This document shows positions 53,341-63,292 of a DNA stretch of 64,000 nt, piece after piece; the first letter of the stretch is position 1; each line of letters begins with the position of its first letter. The DNA is from Faecalicatena_A orotica (GTDB lineage: Bacteria > Bacillota > Clostridia > Lachnospirales > Lachnospiraceae): the NCBI RefSeq assembly GCF_040545875.1, contig NZ_JBEPMR010000019.1; one strand, 5' to 3'. A model generated the notes under the pieces. The model did no database searches, was not told where the DNA came from, and saw nothing but the letters and a program-made list of their open reading frames with translations. A program made the translations under genes and the position numbers.

Positions 53341-55173
53341 TTACGCCAATTGAATGACCTCTCCCTCTGTGATTCCTGCTTCATTAAATGTATCTATTCT
53401 TATATAGCAAGATTGATTTTTACGAATGGCACTGAGTATATACTTACATGAATCAAATACCATGCAGCTATGGTAAAGCTTTTGAGGACGATATCCCCAT
53501 AATATATTATATCCAACTGCAGGAACCTCAGCCCATTTCACTTCGAAATCAAGTTCTGATATTTGTTTTATTTTCGCTTCGCTTATTTTATCCGGCAGTT
53601 CCTCACCGCCTGTGCCGAATACACGGATCGCCGAGACACATGGAATTTCATCAAATGGGAGTTCCAGAACTGTCAATTTGATATATCTTATCATATCACC
53701 TTCAGGAATTATAACCAGATCATGCGGCAAGTCTGATTCAGCGTTTCTTAAATCCTTAATGGTAAAATAATCATTGCCATTTATTGATCCCTCAAGGAGC
53801 CAGCGGGTTCGCCTGTCTGTAGTATCAATATATCGTTCTTCCATTGCGAGGTTTACAGGGTGGGCTCCATATGGCAGTTCATCTGCCATTAAATCATCAT
53901 CCATAAAATTAATCTGTATTGCATGAACCTTCTGTTCTTTCCCCAGATCAACCTGTACCCACTGCCCAGATTGATTTGGTTCAGCTTTCCACCAAGTTCT
54001 AATATTTTCATCAGTAATATATTCACAGCCGTTCCCTGATGATGCCGTGACACACTTTTTATATGATAAAAGCATCCAATCCGGTTTATCAAATGGTTTT
54101 GCATCTGCACGTACTGGCCAGTCAGCATATCTTTGATCACAGTACAAATCCCCATCCTCATCAATACCTGCTTTCCAGAGACCTAAACGGCGTTCAAACA
54201 TATGGTTGTATGAAATCCTCATACTTGCTGCATGCCAGAAAATTCCTTCCTTATCTATTATGGTTGACCCATGCCCGGCACCGTTGATAAATCCTCCTGG
54301 TTTATATGAATAGGGATTATTATCCGCAATTTCAAATGGGCCAAGCGGTCTGTCTCCAATATAAACACAATCATTATATATATTATATTGAGTACCAGTT
54401 ACGGCATACTGAAGGTAATACCTTCCTTTATATTTGGTCATCCACGCCCCCTCAACATAGGGAGCATTTCCCATCATTCTTGGAACAAACTGTTCAATCG
54501 GGACAGCCGAATCGCCAAGCATATCTTTGCCAATCTGTGGATTTTCTCTTATTTGGGCAAGTAATTGACTGGAAATGCTCTGAATCTCTTCTTCACTTTT
54601 CGGAGGCCTGTGATTATCTCCGGTTCTTTCAAAACCATACAACTCAGCATGTGAATCAATGAGTGGGATTGGTTCTGTTAACGGATGCATTGTAAGCGGA
54701 TCAAGTTCAACGCCATAGATTGGCTCTGTATTTGTACATCCCCAATAGAAATACACTCTTCCGTCTTCATCACAAAATAAATTTGGATCCCAAAATGGAA
54801 AAGTACCTTTTATTTCTTCAAATCCCTGCGTTATTGGATCTTTTGTCCGAAAGAAGGAACAGTTTTCACTTCTTTTTGACGCTGAAAAATATAAGTAATC
54901 TCCTATCACTCTGACATCCGGAGCATAATCATATACAGGCATGTCTCCTATATAATTATGCATTGTCCAGTGAATCATATCATTGGATGTCAGAAAACCT
55001 GCTGTCATAGAAGGGAACAGATAGTATATCCCGTTGAATTCGACTATAGAAGGATCGGCGGCCTCCCGAAAAACACGGTATCTTACGCCGGATTCTCCCA
55101 AAGCCCTGATAAAGGAATACCGATAACTAAAATTAATTGGATTACAATAATAACATTCTTCCTTCTTTTTCAT
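53341..55173 (-). CDS. GH43 enzyme with C-terminal F5/8-type domain (copy 2)
   Basis: The product has 610 residues, exactly the length of copy 1 at 39355, with the same marks: AADPSIVEF (base Asp), FPFWDPNLFCDEDGRVYFYWG, YVEGAWMTK (acid Glu), GHGSTIID, then TASSGNGCEY, WVQVDLG, and an Fn3-like end. ATG 55173 follows AAGGAG, and the gene overlaps the end of GH78 by 32 nt, so the two are tightly coupled. Substrate is probably an arabinoside or xyloside; copies 1 and 2 likely share it. Confidence 0.9.
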   Translation of the reverse strand: MKKKEECYYCNPINFSYRYSFIRALGESGVRYRVFREAADPSIVEFNGIYYLFPSMTAGFLTSNDMIHWTMHNYIGDMPVYDYAPDVRVIGDYLYFSASKRSENCSFFRTKDPITQGFEEIKGTFPFWDPNLFCDEDGRVYFYWGCTNTEPIYGVELDPLTMHPLTEPIPLIDSHAELYGFERTGDNHRPPKSEEEIQSISSQLLAQIRENPQIGKDMLGDSAVPIEQFVPRMMGNAPYVEGAWMTKYKGRYYLQYAVTGTQYNIYNDCVYIGDRPLGPFEIADNNPYSYKPGGFINGAGHGSTIIDKEGIFWHAASMRISYNHMFERRLGLWKAGIDEDGDLYCDQRYADWPVRADAKPFDKPDWMLLSYKKCVTASSGNGCEYITDENIRTWWKAEPNQSGQWVQVDLGKEQKVHAIQINFMDDDLMADELPYGAHPVNLAMEERYIDTTDRRTRWLLEGSINGNDYFTIKDLRNAESDLPHDLVIIPEGDMIRYIKLTVLELPFDEIPCVSAIRVFGTGGEELPDKISEAKIKQISELDFEVKWAEVPAVGYNILWGYRPQKLYHSCMVFDSCKYILSAIRKNQSCYIRIDTFNEAGITEGEVIQLA

Positions 55174-57508
55174 AACTTACTCCTTGAATCCCTTGCTTTT
55201 CTAATATAACCACCTGCGTATGAGACGGGGTCTTTAGGTTCCTGCCATCAAAAGTATACTCAATTTCCTGCGGTACCTTAAGTTCTGCTTCCACGGTATT
55301 ACCCTTCGCCTTAACTTTAACCCTGATTTCCCCGTACCTTGTCTTATAAGTACAGCAGAATTCGTTCATCGTTTCAGGCAAATAAGGACGGATTACGATT
55401 TTCTTAAAACCGGGCTCTATCGGAATGATTCCTGCGATTCCGTTATAGTACCATTCAATGATATGTCCCATCATATCATGGCAGTGGCTGCGCGGATTCT
55501 CTTCCCAGTATTCCCCGAGTGTCGTTTCTCCGGCCAGTATAAAGGCATAATAACTCGGATGCTCCGGTTTCAGAATATACTGACAGATTAAATCGTTCAT
55601 GCCATATCTGCGTGCAGTCTGAATCACATAGGGAAGTCCGACTTCTCCGGCAATGAATGCCCCCTTTTCTTCTAATACACAGTGGAATGCCTTTACAATA
55701 TCCTCTTCTTTATCTTCCGGAACCAGCCCCCAGTAAAGAGGGAGTGCCTGTCCGGCCTGTGTTAAGTATAGTTCGTCAGGATGGTCCCATGTCCGGTAGC
55801 ACCAAAACCCTTCGGGATGCTGTACAAGCAATTTTTTATTGTAATTATCCCGGATGTCCGCGGCATCCCGCTGAAGCATAATCAGGTCCTGTTTTCTGCC
55901 GGTTATTTCGGCAAATTGCATCAAAACCACGGCGTCTGCATAAAGAAATGCAGTTTCTATATTCTCTCTTGCCAGTGCCCCTTCTTCCGGATTTCCCCAG
56001 TCACCCAGACCGTGGTTGATAAAGCCATCTTTATTTAGCTTTGTTTTCAGATATTTATAGTAACGCAATCCAGCATCGTAATTTTCTTCGATGATTGACC
56101 GGTCTCCGTAGAACATATAATGCCAGTATGTTCCCAGAATACATGTGCTCCCCCAGGGGATGATATCGTAGAAGCTGCCCATCCCCGGCACAGGCAGGAC
56201 ATTGGGAATATAGCAGGGCGCCTGACCCGGCATCATTCCGTCACCCGGATAAAACTTATTTCCTGAGAAATCATAGAAATAATCCTCCTTGGTATGCTGC
56301 CCCACACGCATATCCTGAAGGAATTTTCTCCACAGGCTTTCCCCATTTTTCATATACATAATGGAAGCGGCCATCAGGTGGTTCGGTTCCTGCCATGCAA
56401 ATCGTTCGATTGTCGGACAATCCGTATGCACACTCACCATATTGGCTTCTACTGTTTTTTCAATCATGTGATAAATCTGATTGTATCTCTCATCATCACA
56501 GGAAAATGTTCCGCTCTGTTCATATGCACTCGTAATGGCATATGCCCTTAAATTACGCATCTCTGTCCGGCCAGTATCCTCATCAGTTAATCCTTCGACA
56601 GCAATATATCTTCCGGCAAAATAGGTGAATTTCATCTCACAGGTTTCCCACTGGTTTTCCTGCCCGATTATGTAGGTAATGCAGGAGTCTACAGTAACCC
56701 ATTCCTTTGCAATCTGGTCAGCATCTCCTTCCGGCGTCAGTTTTTCAGCCGGATAGATTTTAATGATTTTCCCTTTTTCCCCCTTTACCTCTAAGGAAAG
56801 TATGCCGGACATGTTTTGTGAAAAATCATATATTTTCCGATTGTTGAAATCATGCAGGTAAAGTCCTTCGTATTCCTTAATGATTCTTATCGGGGGCTGG
56901 GACTGGTTCTGCAATTTTCCCACGGGTGCTTCACATGCCGGGACAATATATGCATGTTCCCATCCGGAATCATCAAAGTCCTGTCTGTTCCATCCATTCT
57001 GGGCCTTAGAACCGTCTATCGTTTCGGAACCGTATACATTGGAATGCTGTACCATGTGTTCTTTTACTTTCCATTTATCGTCGGTTTGAATGACTTCCCT
57101 GCTGCCGTCTTCATACTCTATATCCACTGTAACTGCCAGTACCAGATTTTTGCCGTAAGGCTGATAGGGGTTGGGATTGGGCGGCATGAATCCGGGGAAT
57201 GTAAATGTGTAATGTTCGTCATCTTTGATAAACCATCCATTTCCAACCTCTGCGCCCAATACATTTTCGCCTCTTTTCAGATAAGAGGTAACATCGAACG
57301 TAACGTATAAAATGATTTTACGATAGTCTGTCCATCCCGGGTCAAGGATATGGTCATCCACCTTTTCCCCATTTATATAGAAGTTAAACTGGCCTAATCC
57401 GCATACCTTTGCCGTAGCTTTTTTGACTTCTTTTGAAACCTTTGCTGTTTTTCTTGCATAAAATGGAGTTTTACTGCCATTCGTAATCCACTGTTTTAGT
57501 TCACTCAT
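55142..57508 (-). CDS. GH78 alpha-L-rhamnosidase-like enzyme (copy 2)
   Basis: The 788-residue protein begins straight in the GH78 beta domain (FYINGEKVDDHILDPGWTDY) and lacks the Ig-like first domain of copy 1. The helical barrel has HTDCPTIERFAWQEP where copy 1 has DCPQREKAGWTGD, so it belongs to another branch and its specificity may differ. The C-terminal beta domain (PGFKKIVIRPYL) is present. No signal peptide. The SD before ATG 57508 is weak (AGGGG, far). The last 10 codons overlap the GH43 gene. Confidence 0.88.
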   Translation of the reverse strand: MSELKQWITNGSKTPFYARKTAKVSKEVKKATAKVCGLGQFNFYINGEKVDDHILDPGWTDYRKIILYVTFDVTSYLKRGENVLGAEVGNGWFIKDDEHYTFTFPGFMPPNPNPYQPYGKNLVLAVTVDIEYEDGSREVIQTDDKWKVKEHMVQHSNVYGSETIDGSKAQNGWNRQDFDDSGWEHAYIVPACEAPVGKLQNQSQPPIRIIKEYEGLYLHDFNNRKIYDFSQNMSGILSLEVKGEKGKIIKIYPAEKLTPEGDADQIAKEWVTVDSCITYIIGQENQWETCEMKFTYFAGRYIAVEGLTDEDTGRTEMRNLRAYAITSAYEQSGTFSCDDERYNQIYHMIEKTVEANMVSVHTDCPTIERFAWQEPNHLMAASIMYMKNGESLWRKFLQDMRVGQHTKEDYFYDFSGNKFYPGDGMMPGQAPCYIPNVLPVPGMGSFYDIIPWGSTCILGTYWHYMFYGDRSIIEENYDAGLRYYKYLKTKLNKDGFINHGLGDWGNPEEGALARENIETAFLYADAVVLMQFAEITGRKQDLIMLQRDAADIRDNYNKKLLVQHPEGFWCYRTWDHPDELYLTQAGQALPLYWGLVPEDKEEDIVKAFHCVLEEKGAFIAGEVGLPYVIQTARRYGMNDLICQYILKPEHPSYYAFILAGETTLGEYWEENPRSHCHDMMGHIIEWYYNGIAGIIPIEPGFKKIVIRPYLPETMNEFCCTYKTRYGEIRVKVKAKGNTVEAELKVPQEIEYTFDGRNLKTPSHTQVVILEKQGIQGVSYEKEGRMLLL

Positions 57509-57530
57509 CTTTTCGCCATACCCCTTGTGC

Positions 57531-58892
57531 CTATTCTTTCGCTTCGTGAAATATAATGTTTTTTATATGCAGCTCCTGTGCTTTGAGAAAATGAAGTTCT
57601 GCTTCCATCTTATCGCCGCTGGTTTTATCAACTGTAGCCTCTGTTTTGCCGTCTTCTGTAATCCGTACATTTCCAACACAGTTTCCATCCAGAAGTACTT
57701 CAATCTCTCCGGTTCCTTCCGCCTCAATGACGATGTTTGTAAAACCAGATTCACTTTTTACATATCGGAAGACTGCGCGGTCACCCTCTGCGATATGGGT
57801 CAGATGTTCACTTCCCTGTCCATCCGTATCAATATACATACGTCCGCTTAGTCCGCATGCCTGATATCCATAAATGATTTCTCCGGCTCCAAATGGTTCA
57901 CCGGGGCCCTGAGAAGTCATCTTCACCTCATCAATCGTTCCATCGGCATTGATTGTGATTGGCTCGATGCAGAGTCTCCGATATTGCTGCACACCTCTGC
58001 TGCACCGATGGTAAAATACATACCACTGTCCATTCACGCATTCGATAGAACCGTGATTATTCCAACTGGCCGGGTCACAGCCGTCATTATCAATGATTAT
58101 TCCCTGATATGTAAATGGTCCCAGCGGTGATTTGCCCGTAGCATAGCCCAGTGAAGTCGGTTTTCCGCGTTCCATATCTGCATAAACATAGTAGTAGGTA
58201 TCGCCGATCTTACGCATGGAGGATCCTTCATGAAAGAAGTGTTCTTCCTCTGTAACTAAGTCATCAATAATTGTGTCAGCATCAAAGGATACCATATCCG
58301 TGTTCATTTTCACGCCATGTGAGAATAATTGCCCCCAGTAAAAATATGCCTGCCCGTCATCATCCATAAAGACGGCGGGATCAATCCCCCCACAGGGCAA
58401 TTGAACCGGATTCACGAACGGTCCTTCCGGGGAATCTGACACTGCCACGCCTTCACTGTCGTCCGGCATGCAGAAATACAGATAATATTTTCCGTTCCGG
58501 AAGATACAGTCCGGTGCAAAAAGAAGCGGCGGCCTTACTTCATCTTCCTTTGATTCAAACTTTTCTTTCTCCCCGGCCATATCCATGTTCTCCAGCATTT
58601 TCCGGATAAACGGAGTCGGACATGACCAGTCAATCCCCGGATATTTGGGCGCATCCGGATCATCAAACCAGGGTACATCCTTTCCTTCAAATGAAATATC
58701 ATGGAGCGTCCACTCCTTCATGTTAGCAGTTGAAACTACATGGTATTTTTCACTGCAATAGATATCCCCACGGTCATCAAAACTTCCATAGATATAGAGT
58801 CTTCCATCCGGCATCACATGCCCCTCACTGTCGGGAATGTGATATTCCAATGGCAGGATTGGATTGTGGGTGTTATTAAATTTAATAGACAT
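57531..58892 (-). CDS. GH43 enzyme with CBM6-like C-terminus
   Basis: The start is ATG 58892 (MSIKFNNTHNPILPL), with GGAGG 6 nt upstream. The 453-residue protein has a GH43 propeller: HIPDSEGHVMPDG at the base position, GGIDPAVFMDDDGQAYFYWG, and HEGSSMRKIGD with the acid Glu. The C-terminal about 120 residues (MYIDTDGQGSEHLTHI to the end) look like a CBM6-type beta domain. It is a different subfamily from the two 610-residue GH43s. Cytoplasmic; second gene of the operon, 29 nt below the permease. Confidence 0.88.
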   Translation of the reverse strand: MSIKFNNTHNPILPLEYHIPDSEGHVMPDGRLYIYGSFDDRGDIYCSEKYHVVSTANMKEWTLHDISFEGKDVPWFDDPDAPKYPGIDWSCPTPFIRKMLENMDMAGEKEKFESKEDEVRPPLLFAPDCIFRNGKYYLYFCMPDDSEGVAVSDSPEGPFVNPVQLPCGGIDPAVFMDDDGQAYFYWGQLFSHGVKMNTDMVSFDADTIIDDLVTEEEHFFHEGSSMRKIGDTYYYVYADMERGKPTSLGYATGKSPLGPFTYQGIIIDNDGCDPASWNNHGSIECVNGQWYVFYHRCSRGVQQYRRLCIEPITINADGTIDEVKMTSQGPGEPFGAGEIIYGYQACGLSGRMYIDTDGQGSEHLTHIAEGDRAVFRYVKSESGFTNIVIEAEGTGEIEVLLDGNCVGNVRITEDGKTEATVDKTSGDKMEAELHFLKAQELHIKNIIFHEAKE

Positions 58893-58921
58893 ATTGTCCC
58901 TCCATTTCAAATGCTGTAAAA

Positions 58922-60301
58922 TTATTTACTGTTTTCTTTTTTTCTCTTTTCCAGTTCGGCCATAACCACTGGTTCTTCTTTGTCATAGTGGTAGATGAAC
59001 TTAAAACAGATGATGACTACAATAAGCATAATTGCCGGAAGCCATGCGAACATTGCCGTAATCCCGAAGATGGTTGCCTGACTCTGTACTCCGTTTGCCA
59101 CATATCCTGTCAGTGCCAGAATCCATCCGACACAGCCTGCCGCTAATCCTGAGCATACTTTCTGGGAAAACGAAACAACTGCAGACCCGATTCCTTCAAT
59201 TCGTTTGTTTGTCAGATACTCACCGTAATCTACAGCATCTGCAGATAATGTATTGACCGGGACTGAAAGCGGGCCGGTAGCAAGTCCGCAAATAATCGTT
59301 CCTGCCACTAAGAGCGGAATGTTCGTGGCTGAAACGGCAATTCCCCTAAGGACATAGCCAACAATCTGTCCCGCTGCACCCACATATACACTTCTTTTCT
59401 TTCCAAAGAATTTCAAACTCGGTCCTGCGAGAAAAACGATTCCCAGTACTGTTGGAATTAAACTCACCATGCTGAGAGAAGTCATTAACATTGCGTCGTT
59501 CATTGCATATGTATAGAAGTAAGTCTGGGAGCTTGAGTTTATCTGAACAGAAAAATTCACTACTATAGTCATTGCTAATGCAAATATAAAATATTTATTT
59601 TGAAAGAAATTTTTGATTCCTTCTGTAAATGACATTTTTTCTTCCGTATCTTTTTTTACTACTGATTCTACAGACTGTACATTTTCCTTAGTAAATGCGA
59701 AAGCTAACAGAAGTCCTATAGTTGTAATAGCGCCATAAATCGTAAACAAGATTCTCCATGCAGTGATGTCTCCGCCAAAAAGATTAATTAGAGGAAATGT
59801 TGCTGCTGTCCCTAAAATTGCCCCGCCAAGCCCAAATATGAGTGAATATTTTGCCAGTGCACCTCTTTGAACGCCGTCCTGTGTCATAAGCGGCATCAAT
59901 GCTGCTTTAGCCACGCCGACAAGTGTATAAAGAATAGATGTAAACAGGTTATATGTAACAAACGCATAAATCATCTTTGCCGTCCCGGATGCATTTTGCG
60001 GAACCATAAAAATCAGAATTGCTGACAAGCCAATCGGAACAGAAAGCCATAGCAGCCACGGTCTTGCCTTTCCCCATTTAGTTTTCGTTTTATCAATCAG
60101 GCTGCCTGCTATTAAATCTGTGATTCCATCGAATAACTTTGAAATGAAAAACATGGTACCTACTGCCCCTGCAGCCATCCCTACATTATCTGTGTAGAAC
60201 ATAGTCAGGAATGCAGCCAGAATTGAATTCATCGTCCCCGGCAGTTCTCCTAAGCCATACCCCAGCCTGTTTTTGAATGTTAGTTTACTTGCGTTTCCCA
60301 T
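58922..60301 (-). CDS. GPH-family sugar:cation symporter
   Basis: The 459-residue protein has about twelve TM helices, GYGLGELPG near the start, and SKLFDGITDLIAGSLIDKTK followed by KWGKARPWLLW. GGGAG precedes ATG 60301. It starts the operon GPH - GH43 - GH78 - GH43 - GH2 - (broken GH43), and an AraC gene is divergent. Confidence 0.93.
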   Translation of the reverse strand: MGNASKLTFKNRLGYGLGELPGTMNSILAAFLTMFYTDNVGMAAGAVGTMFFISKLFDGITDLIAGSLIDKTKTKWGKARPWLLWLSVPIGLSAILIFMVPQNASGTAKMIYAFVTYNLFTSILYTLVGVAKAALMPLMTQDGVQRGALAKYSLIFGLGGAILGTAATFPLINLFGGDITAWRILFTIYGAITTIGLLLAFAFTKENVQSVESVVKKDTEEKMSFTEGIKNFFQNKYFIFALAMTIVVNFSVQINSSSQTYFYTYAMNDAMLMTSLSMVSLIPTVLGIVFLAGPSLKFFGKKRSVYVGAAGQIVGYVLRGIAVSATNIPLLVAGTIICGLATGPLSVPVNTLSADAVDYGEYLTNKRIEGIGSAVVSFSQKVCSGLAAGCVGWILALTGYVANGVQSQATIFGITAMFAWLPAIMLIVVIICFKFIYHYDKEEPVVMAELEKRKKENSK

Positions 60302-60492
60302 AATCTTTCTCCCTTCACTTTGCTTTGGTTTAATTTACTTTGATTTATATCAACCTTATCATGGTTTTTCTTTATTAGCATTTGTATAAAAAGACAACTG
60401 CATTTGCATTATCTGACATCGCCAACATTTAGTATCCACAAATTTCTTTTATCTGTTATACTGTTATTGACCATATAAGGAGGAGTCACGTC

Positions 60493-61512
60493 ATGGCAAT
60501 AGATGAAATGAAAGAAGTTGAGCAGCAGCTGAAAAGCTTGTATATGAAATATCCGGAGCTAAACCTGCAGAACCCAATGACAGAACAGGATCTGGCCTCC
60601 ATTTCTGATACTGTTCATATGGATTTGCTCCATTTGATGAATATCCCTTTAGATACAGACCTGCTGGAAAAATCTTTTTTTCGCAGTAATGAGGACATCG
60701 CAATATACCAGCATGTCCGTTACCTTCCGGCATTGTACCACCGCCAGAAGTTTTTCGAGTTAGTATATATCATGTCCGGATCATGCACCAATTACTTTGA
60801 GGACTCTTCTATAACACTCAAGGAAGGGGATATCTGCGTCATTGCCCCCAATGTAACACATGCGCTCAGCGCCTTCTCGGATACGGCGGTCGTTTACAAT
60901 TTTCTCATCCGGACAAGTACGTTTGACACATCTTTTCTTGGCCTGTTAACCGATAAAGATGTATTATCAAACTTTTTTTCACATGCGCTCTATGCAAATG
61001 AGAAGAATTCATATCTGCTTTTCCAGACTAATGGTGATACAAATTTACAAAGTTTTATTCATTTTATGACAGACGAATATTCTCATAAGTATAAGTACAA
61101 AGACCGGATGATGAATTCTTTATTAAACTCCTTTTTCGTCACTTTATTGAGGAATCATGAACAGAATGTCATACTGCCGTCCAAAGACGGACAGAAGATG
61201 GATGAGAACCTGATGTACATTTTAAACTATATTCAGTCAAACTATACACATCTGACACTTTCAGAACTGGCGGAATTTTTCAACTACAGTGAGCGCCAGA
61301 TGGCCCGTATTATTAAAGACAATACAGGAATGAATTTCAGTGAGATGATTCGTGAACTGAAGCTGCATAAGGCTGCAGATTTACTTCATAATCCGGATAT
61401 TTCTATTGCAGAAATCATGGAGAGGGTTGGATATTCAGATTTGAGCAGTTTTTACCGCTCTTTTAAAACGTATTATAATATAACACCTGTAGAATATAGA
61501 AAAAACTTGTAG
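60493..61512 (+). CDS. AraC-family regulator with cupin sensor
   Basis: The 339-residue protein has an N-terminal cupin (FFELVYIMSGSCTNYFEDSS, then GDICVIAPNVTHAL) and a C-terminal double HTH (LSELAEFFNYSERQMARII; IAEIMERVGYSDLSSFYRSF, ITPVEYRK). ATG 60493 follows AAGGAGGAG. It is divergent from the six-gene glycoside operon and is the probable sensor of its inducer. 60302-60492 is the shared promoter region; ACTTTG occurs twice near 60320-60340, but I see no firm site. Confidence 0.92.
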   Translation: MAIDEMKEVEQQLKSLYMKYPELNLQNPMTEQDLASISDTVHMDLLHLMNIPLDTDLLEKSFFRSNEDIAIYQHVRYLPALYHRQKFFELVYIMSGSCTNYFEDSSITLKEGDICVIAPNVTHALSAFSDTAVVYNFLIRTSTFDTSFLGLLTDKDVLSNFFSHALYANEKNSYLLFQTNGDTNLQSFIHFMTDEYSHKYKYKDRMMNSLLNSFFVTLLRNHEQNVILPSKDGQKMDENLMYILNYIQSNYTHLTLSELAEFFNYSERQMARIIKDNTGMNFSEMIRELKLHKAADLLHNPDISIAEIMERVGYSDLSSFYRSFKTYYNITPVEYRKNL

Positions 61513-61560
61513 GAAAACTGGGGAAGTGAAATGTTTTCGATATAAGTATTTATATAAGAA

Positions 61561-61614
61561 ACAGGACTTTGCCATATGACATCTATTTGCAGAATGCACA
61601 TGGCAAAGTCCTGT
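61561..61614. terminator. bidirectional terminator between convergent regulators
   Basis: ACAGGACTTTGCCAT (61561-61575) and its complement (61600-61614) form a perfect 15-bp stem with a 24-nt loop, between the AraC stop and the XRE stop. Confidence 0.8.
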
Positions 61615-61624
61615 TAATAAATAC

Positions 61625-62071
61625 TTATCTATCCTTCCACATTTTTCCTAAGATATCTTTCAGAACAAGAAAAGCATCCAAATCATTATATCCGTATTCT
61701 TTTTTCAGGTCATCGAGCATCCTTTTTAATTTAACTGCATAGGCAGGTACATTTACCTGCTCCTGATACTGGAGCAGAATCGGATATTTCTTCCCCCATG
61801 CACTGGTCCAGTCGATTTTTGCTTCCAGTTTTGGATTCGACTGCTCAATCACCTGCTCGATCTCCTTCAGATCAATATCAAATGTAATCAGTTCGTCCAA
61901 AGTTGTGTGATAGAGTGACGACATTTTCTTAGCCTGATGGACGTCCGGAAGTGTTTCATTCGTCTCCCACTTCGATATTGTCTGCCTGCTCACGCCTAAT
62001 TTTTCGGCTACATCTTCCTGTGATAAACCACTTTTCTTTCGTGCATGAAATAAACTATTTCCTAAATCCAT
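61625..62071 (-). CDS. XRE-family HTH regulator
   Basis: The start is ATG 62071 (MDLGNSLFHARKKSGLSQ), with AAGGAG 8 nt upstream. The 148-residue protein has a Cro/CI HTH at residues about 5-60 (LSQEDVAEKLGVSRQTISKWETNETLP) and a C-terminal about 75-residue helical part of unknown role. No partner gene is evident. 62072-62173 upstream has nothing I recognise. Confidence 0.9.
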   Translation of the reverse strand: MDLGNSLFHARKKSGLSQEDVAEKLGVSRQTISKWETNETLPDVHQAKKMSSLYHTTLDELITFDIDLKEIEQVIEQSNPKLEAKIDWTSAWGKKYPILLQYQEQVNVPAYAVKLKRMLDDLKKEYGYNDLDAFLVLKDILGKMWKDR

Positions 62072-62173
62072 ATTTTTCTCTCCTTCCATGTGATACCTAT
62101 ATCATAGAATAATATGGAGGAATAATCTATCTGGTTTTGTTTGCAATTTGGCACGTTTTCTTAACAACCATAT

Positions 62174-63292
62174 TTAATGGCCTGTTCCTGTTAGTTTTAG
62201 TATTACATACTCACAATGTCCTTCAGTCCTGAAGGGATATCCCCACCCGGTAAATCCGGAAGAAACAATGACTTTGCAGTCTCCCTTCTGGTACTCCCCA
62301 TAATTAAGGACCCCGGTCAATTCAGACAGAAGCCCGACCGGCCAGATCTGCCCGGCATGGGTATGTCCGGATACTTGCAGGTCCACTCCCTGTGTAGCAT
62401 TTTCTTCTGACTGTGCCGGCTGGTGGTCGGCTGTAATAATGTAATGGTCCCGGTCAGCACCCTGTAAGATTTCTTCCATAGACTTTCTGCCGTAAGCATA
62501 ACTCCACAAGAAATCTTCCCGTCCGGCAAGGATGAGCTCTTCGCTTATTTCCACATAGGAATCCTTAAGTATGGTGATATGGTTTCTTTCTATAGCCGCT
62601 GTAAGTTCTTCATCTGTGTAAGTACGATTTTCCGTATACGGCTGCCTGTCATGATTTCCATAGACATAATAAATACCATATGAGGTTTTTATTCCTCCCA
62701 GTACCTGAAAGGCCTCCTGCATTTTTTCTTTGGAAGTATCCTCTTCTACAATGTCGCCGCCCAGAATCACCATATCTAAACCCTCCTGATTCAGTTCCTC
62801 TACGGCTTTCTTCAATATTTCCGGATTCTGGATAGTTCCATAGTGGGTATCCGTGATCAGGGCTATTTTATAATCGTTCAGTTTTTTCTCTGTTGTGACA
62901 TGATACTCTGTTTTTACAACGTGGCACATATTATAGAAGCCATATGCCAAAAGGATTGCGGTAATAATGACGGGAATCAGCCCACACCTATAAACAGACA
63001 GGATCCTTTTTTCAATCCGACCGTCCTGCTTTCTATATACTTTCCTGAAAATCATAAAAATTAGATCACAGATTACTGACAGGGCCAATATATGCAGAAT
63101 GATCATGGTTGTTATGCTCCACACATTTAAACATCCAGCAGCTACAGCCGCCGCAATGCATAAACAAATAACTCTGGAACTTCTGCGGGTCATATTTACG
63201 CCCCAAAATGCGAGGATTCGTTTTATGTAAAAGTATGCGTATATTACTACGATACCGGCCAGCATAATCCCCATAATGCTATAAATATTCAT
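62174..63292 (-). CDS. membrane-anchored metallophosphoesterase
   Basis: The 372-residue protein has three or four N-terminal TM helices (to residue about 125), then the calcineurin-like motifs in order: ITDTHYG, LGGDIVEED, YGNHD, ITADHQP, SGHTHAGQ, ending FTGWGYPFRTEGH. The active site should hold two metal ions. Related proteins cleave phosphodiesters of nucleotides or lipids. ATG 63292 overlaps the stop of the HTH gene (ATGA), so the two are coupled. A scrap of a related gene lies at 3279. Confidence 0.9.
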   Translation of the reverse strand: MNIYSIMGIMLAGIVVIYAYFYIKRILAFWGVNMTRRSSRVICLCIAAAVAAGCLNVWSITTMIILHILALSVICDLIFMIFRKVYRKQDGRIEKRILSVYRCGLIPVIITAILLAYGFYNMCHVVKTEYHVTTEKKLNDYKIALITDTHYGTIQNPEILKKAVEELNQEGLDMVILGGDIVEEDTSKEKMQEAFQVLGGIKTSYGIYYVYGNHDRQPYTENRTYTDEELTAAIERNHITILKDSYVEISEELILAGREDFLWSYAYGRKSMEEILQGADRDHYIITADHQPAQSEENATQGVDLQVSGHTHAGQIWPVGLLSELTGVLNYGEYQKGDCKVIVSSGFTGWGYPFRTEGHCEYVILKLTGTGH

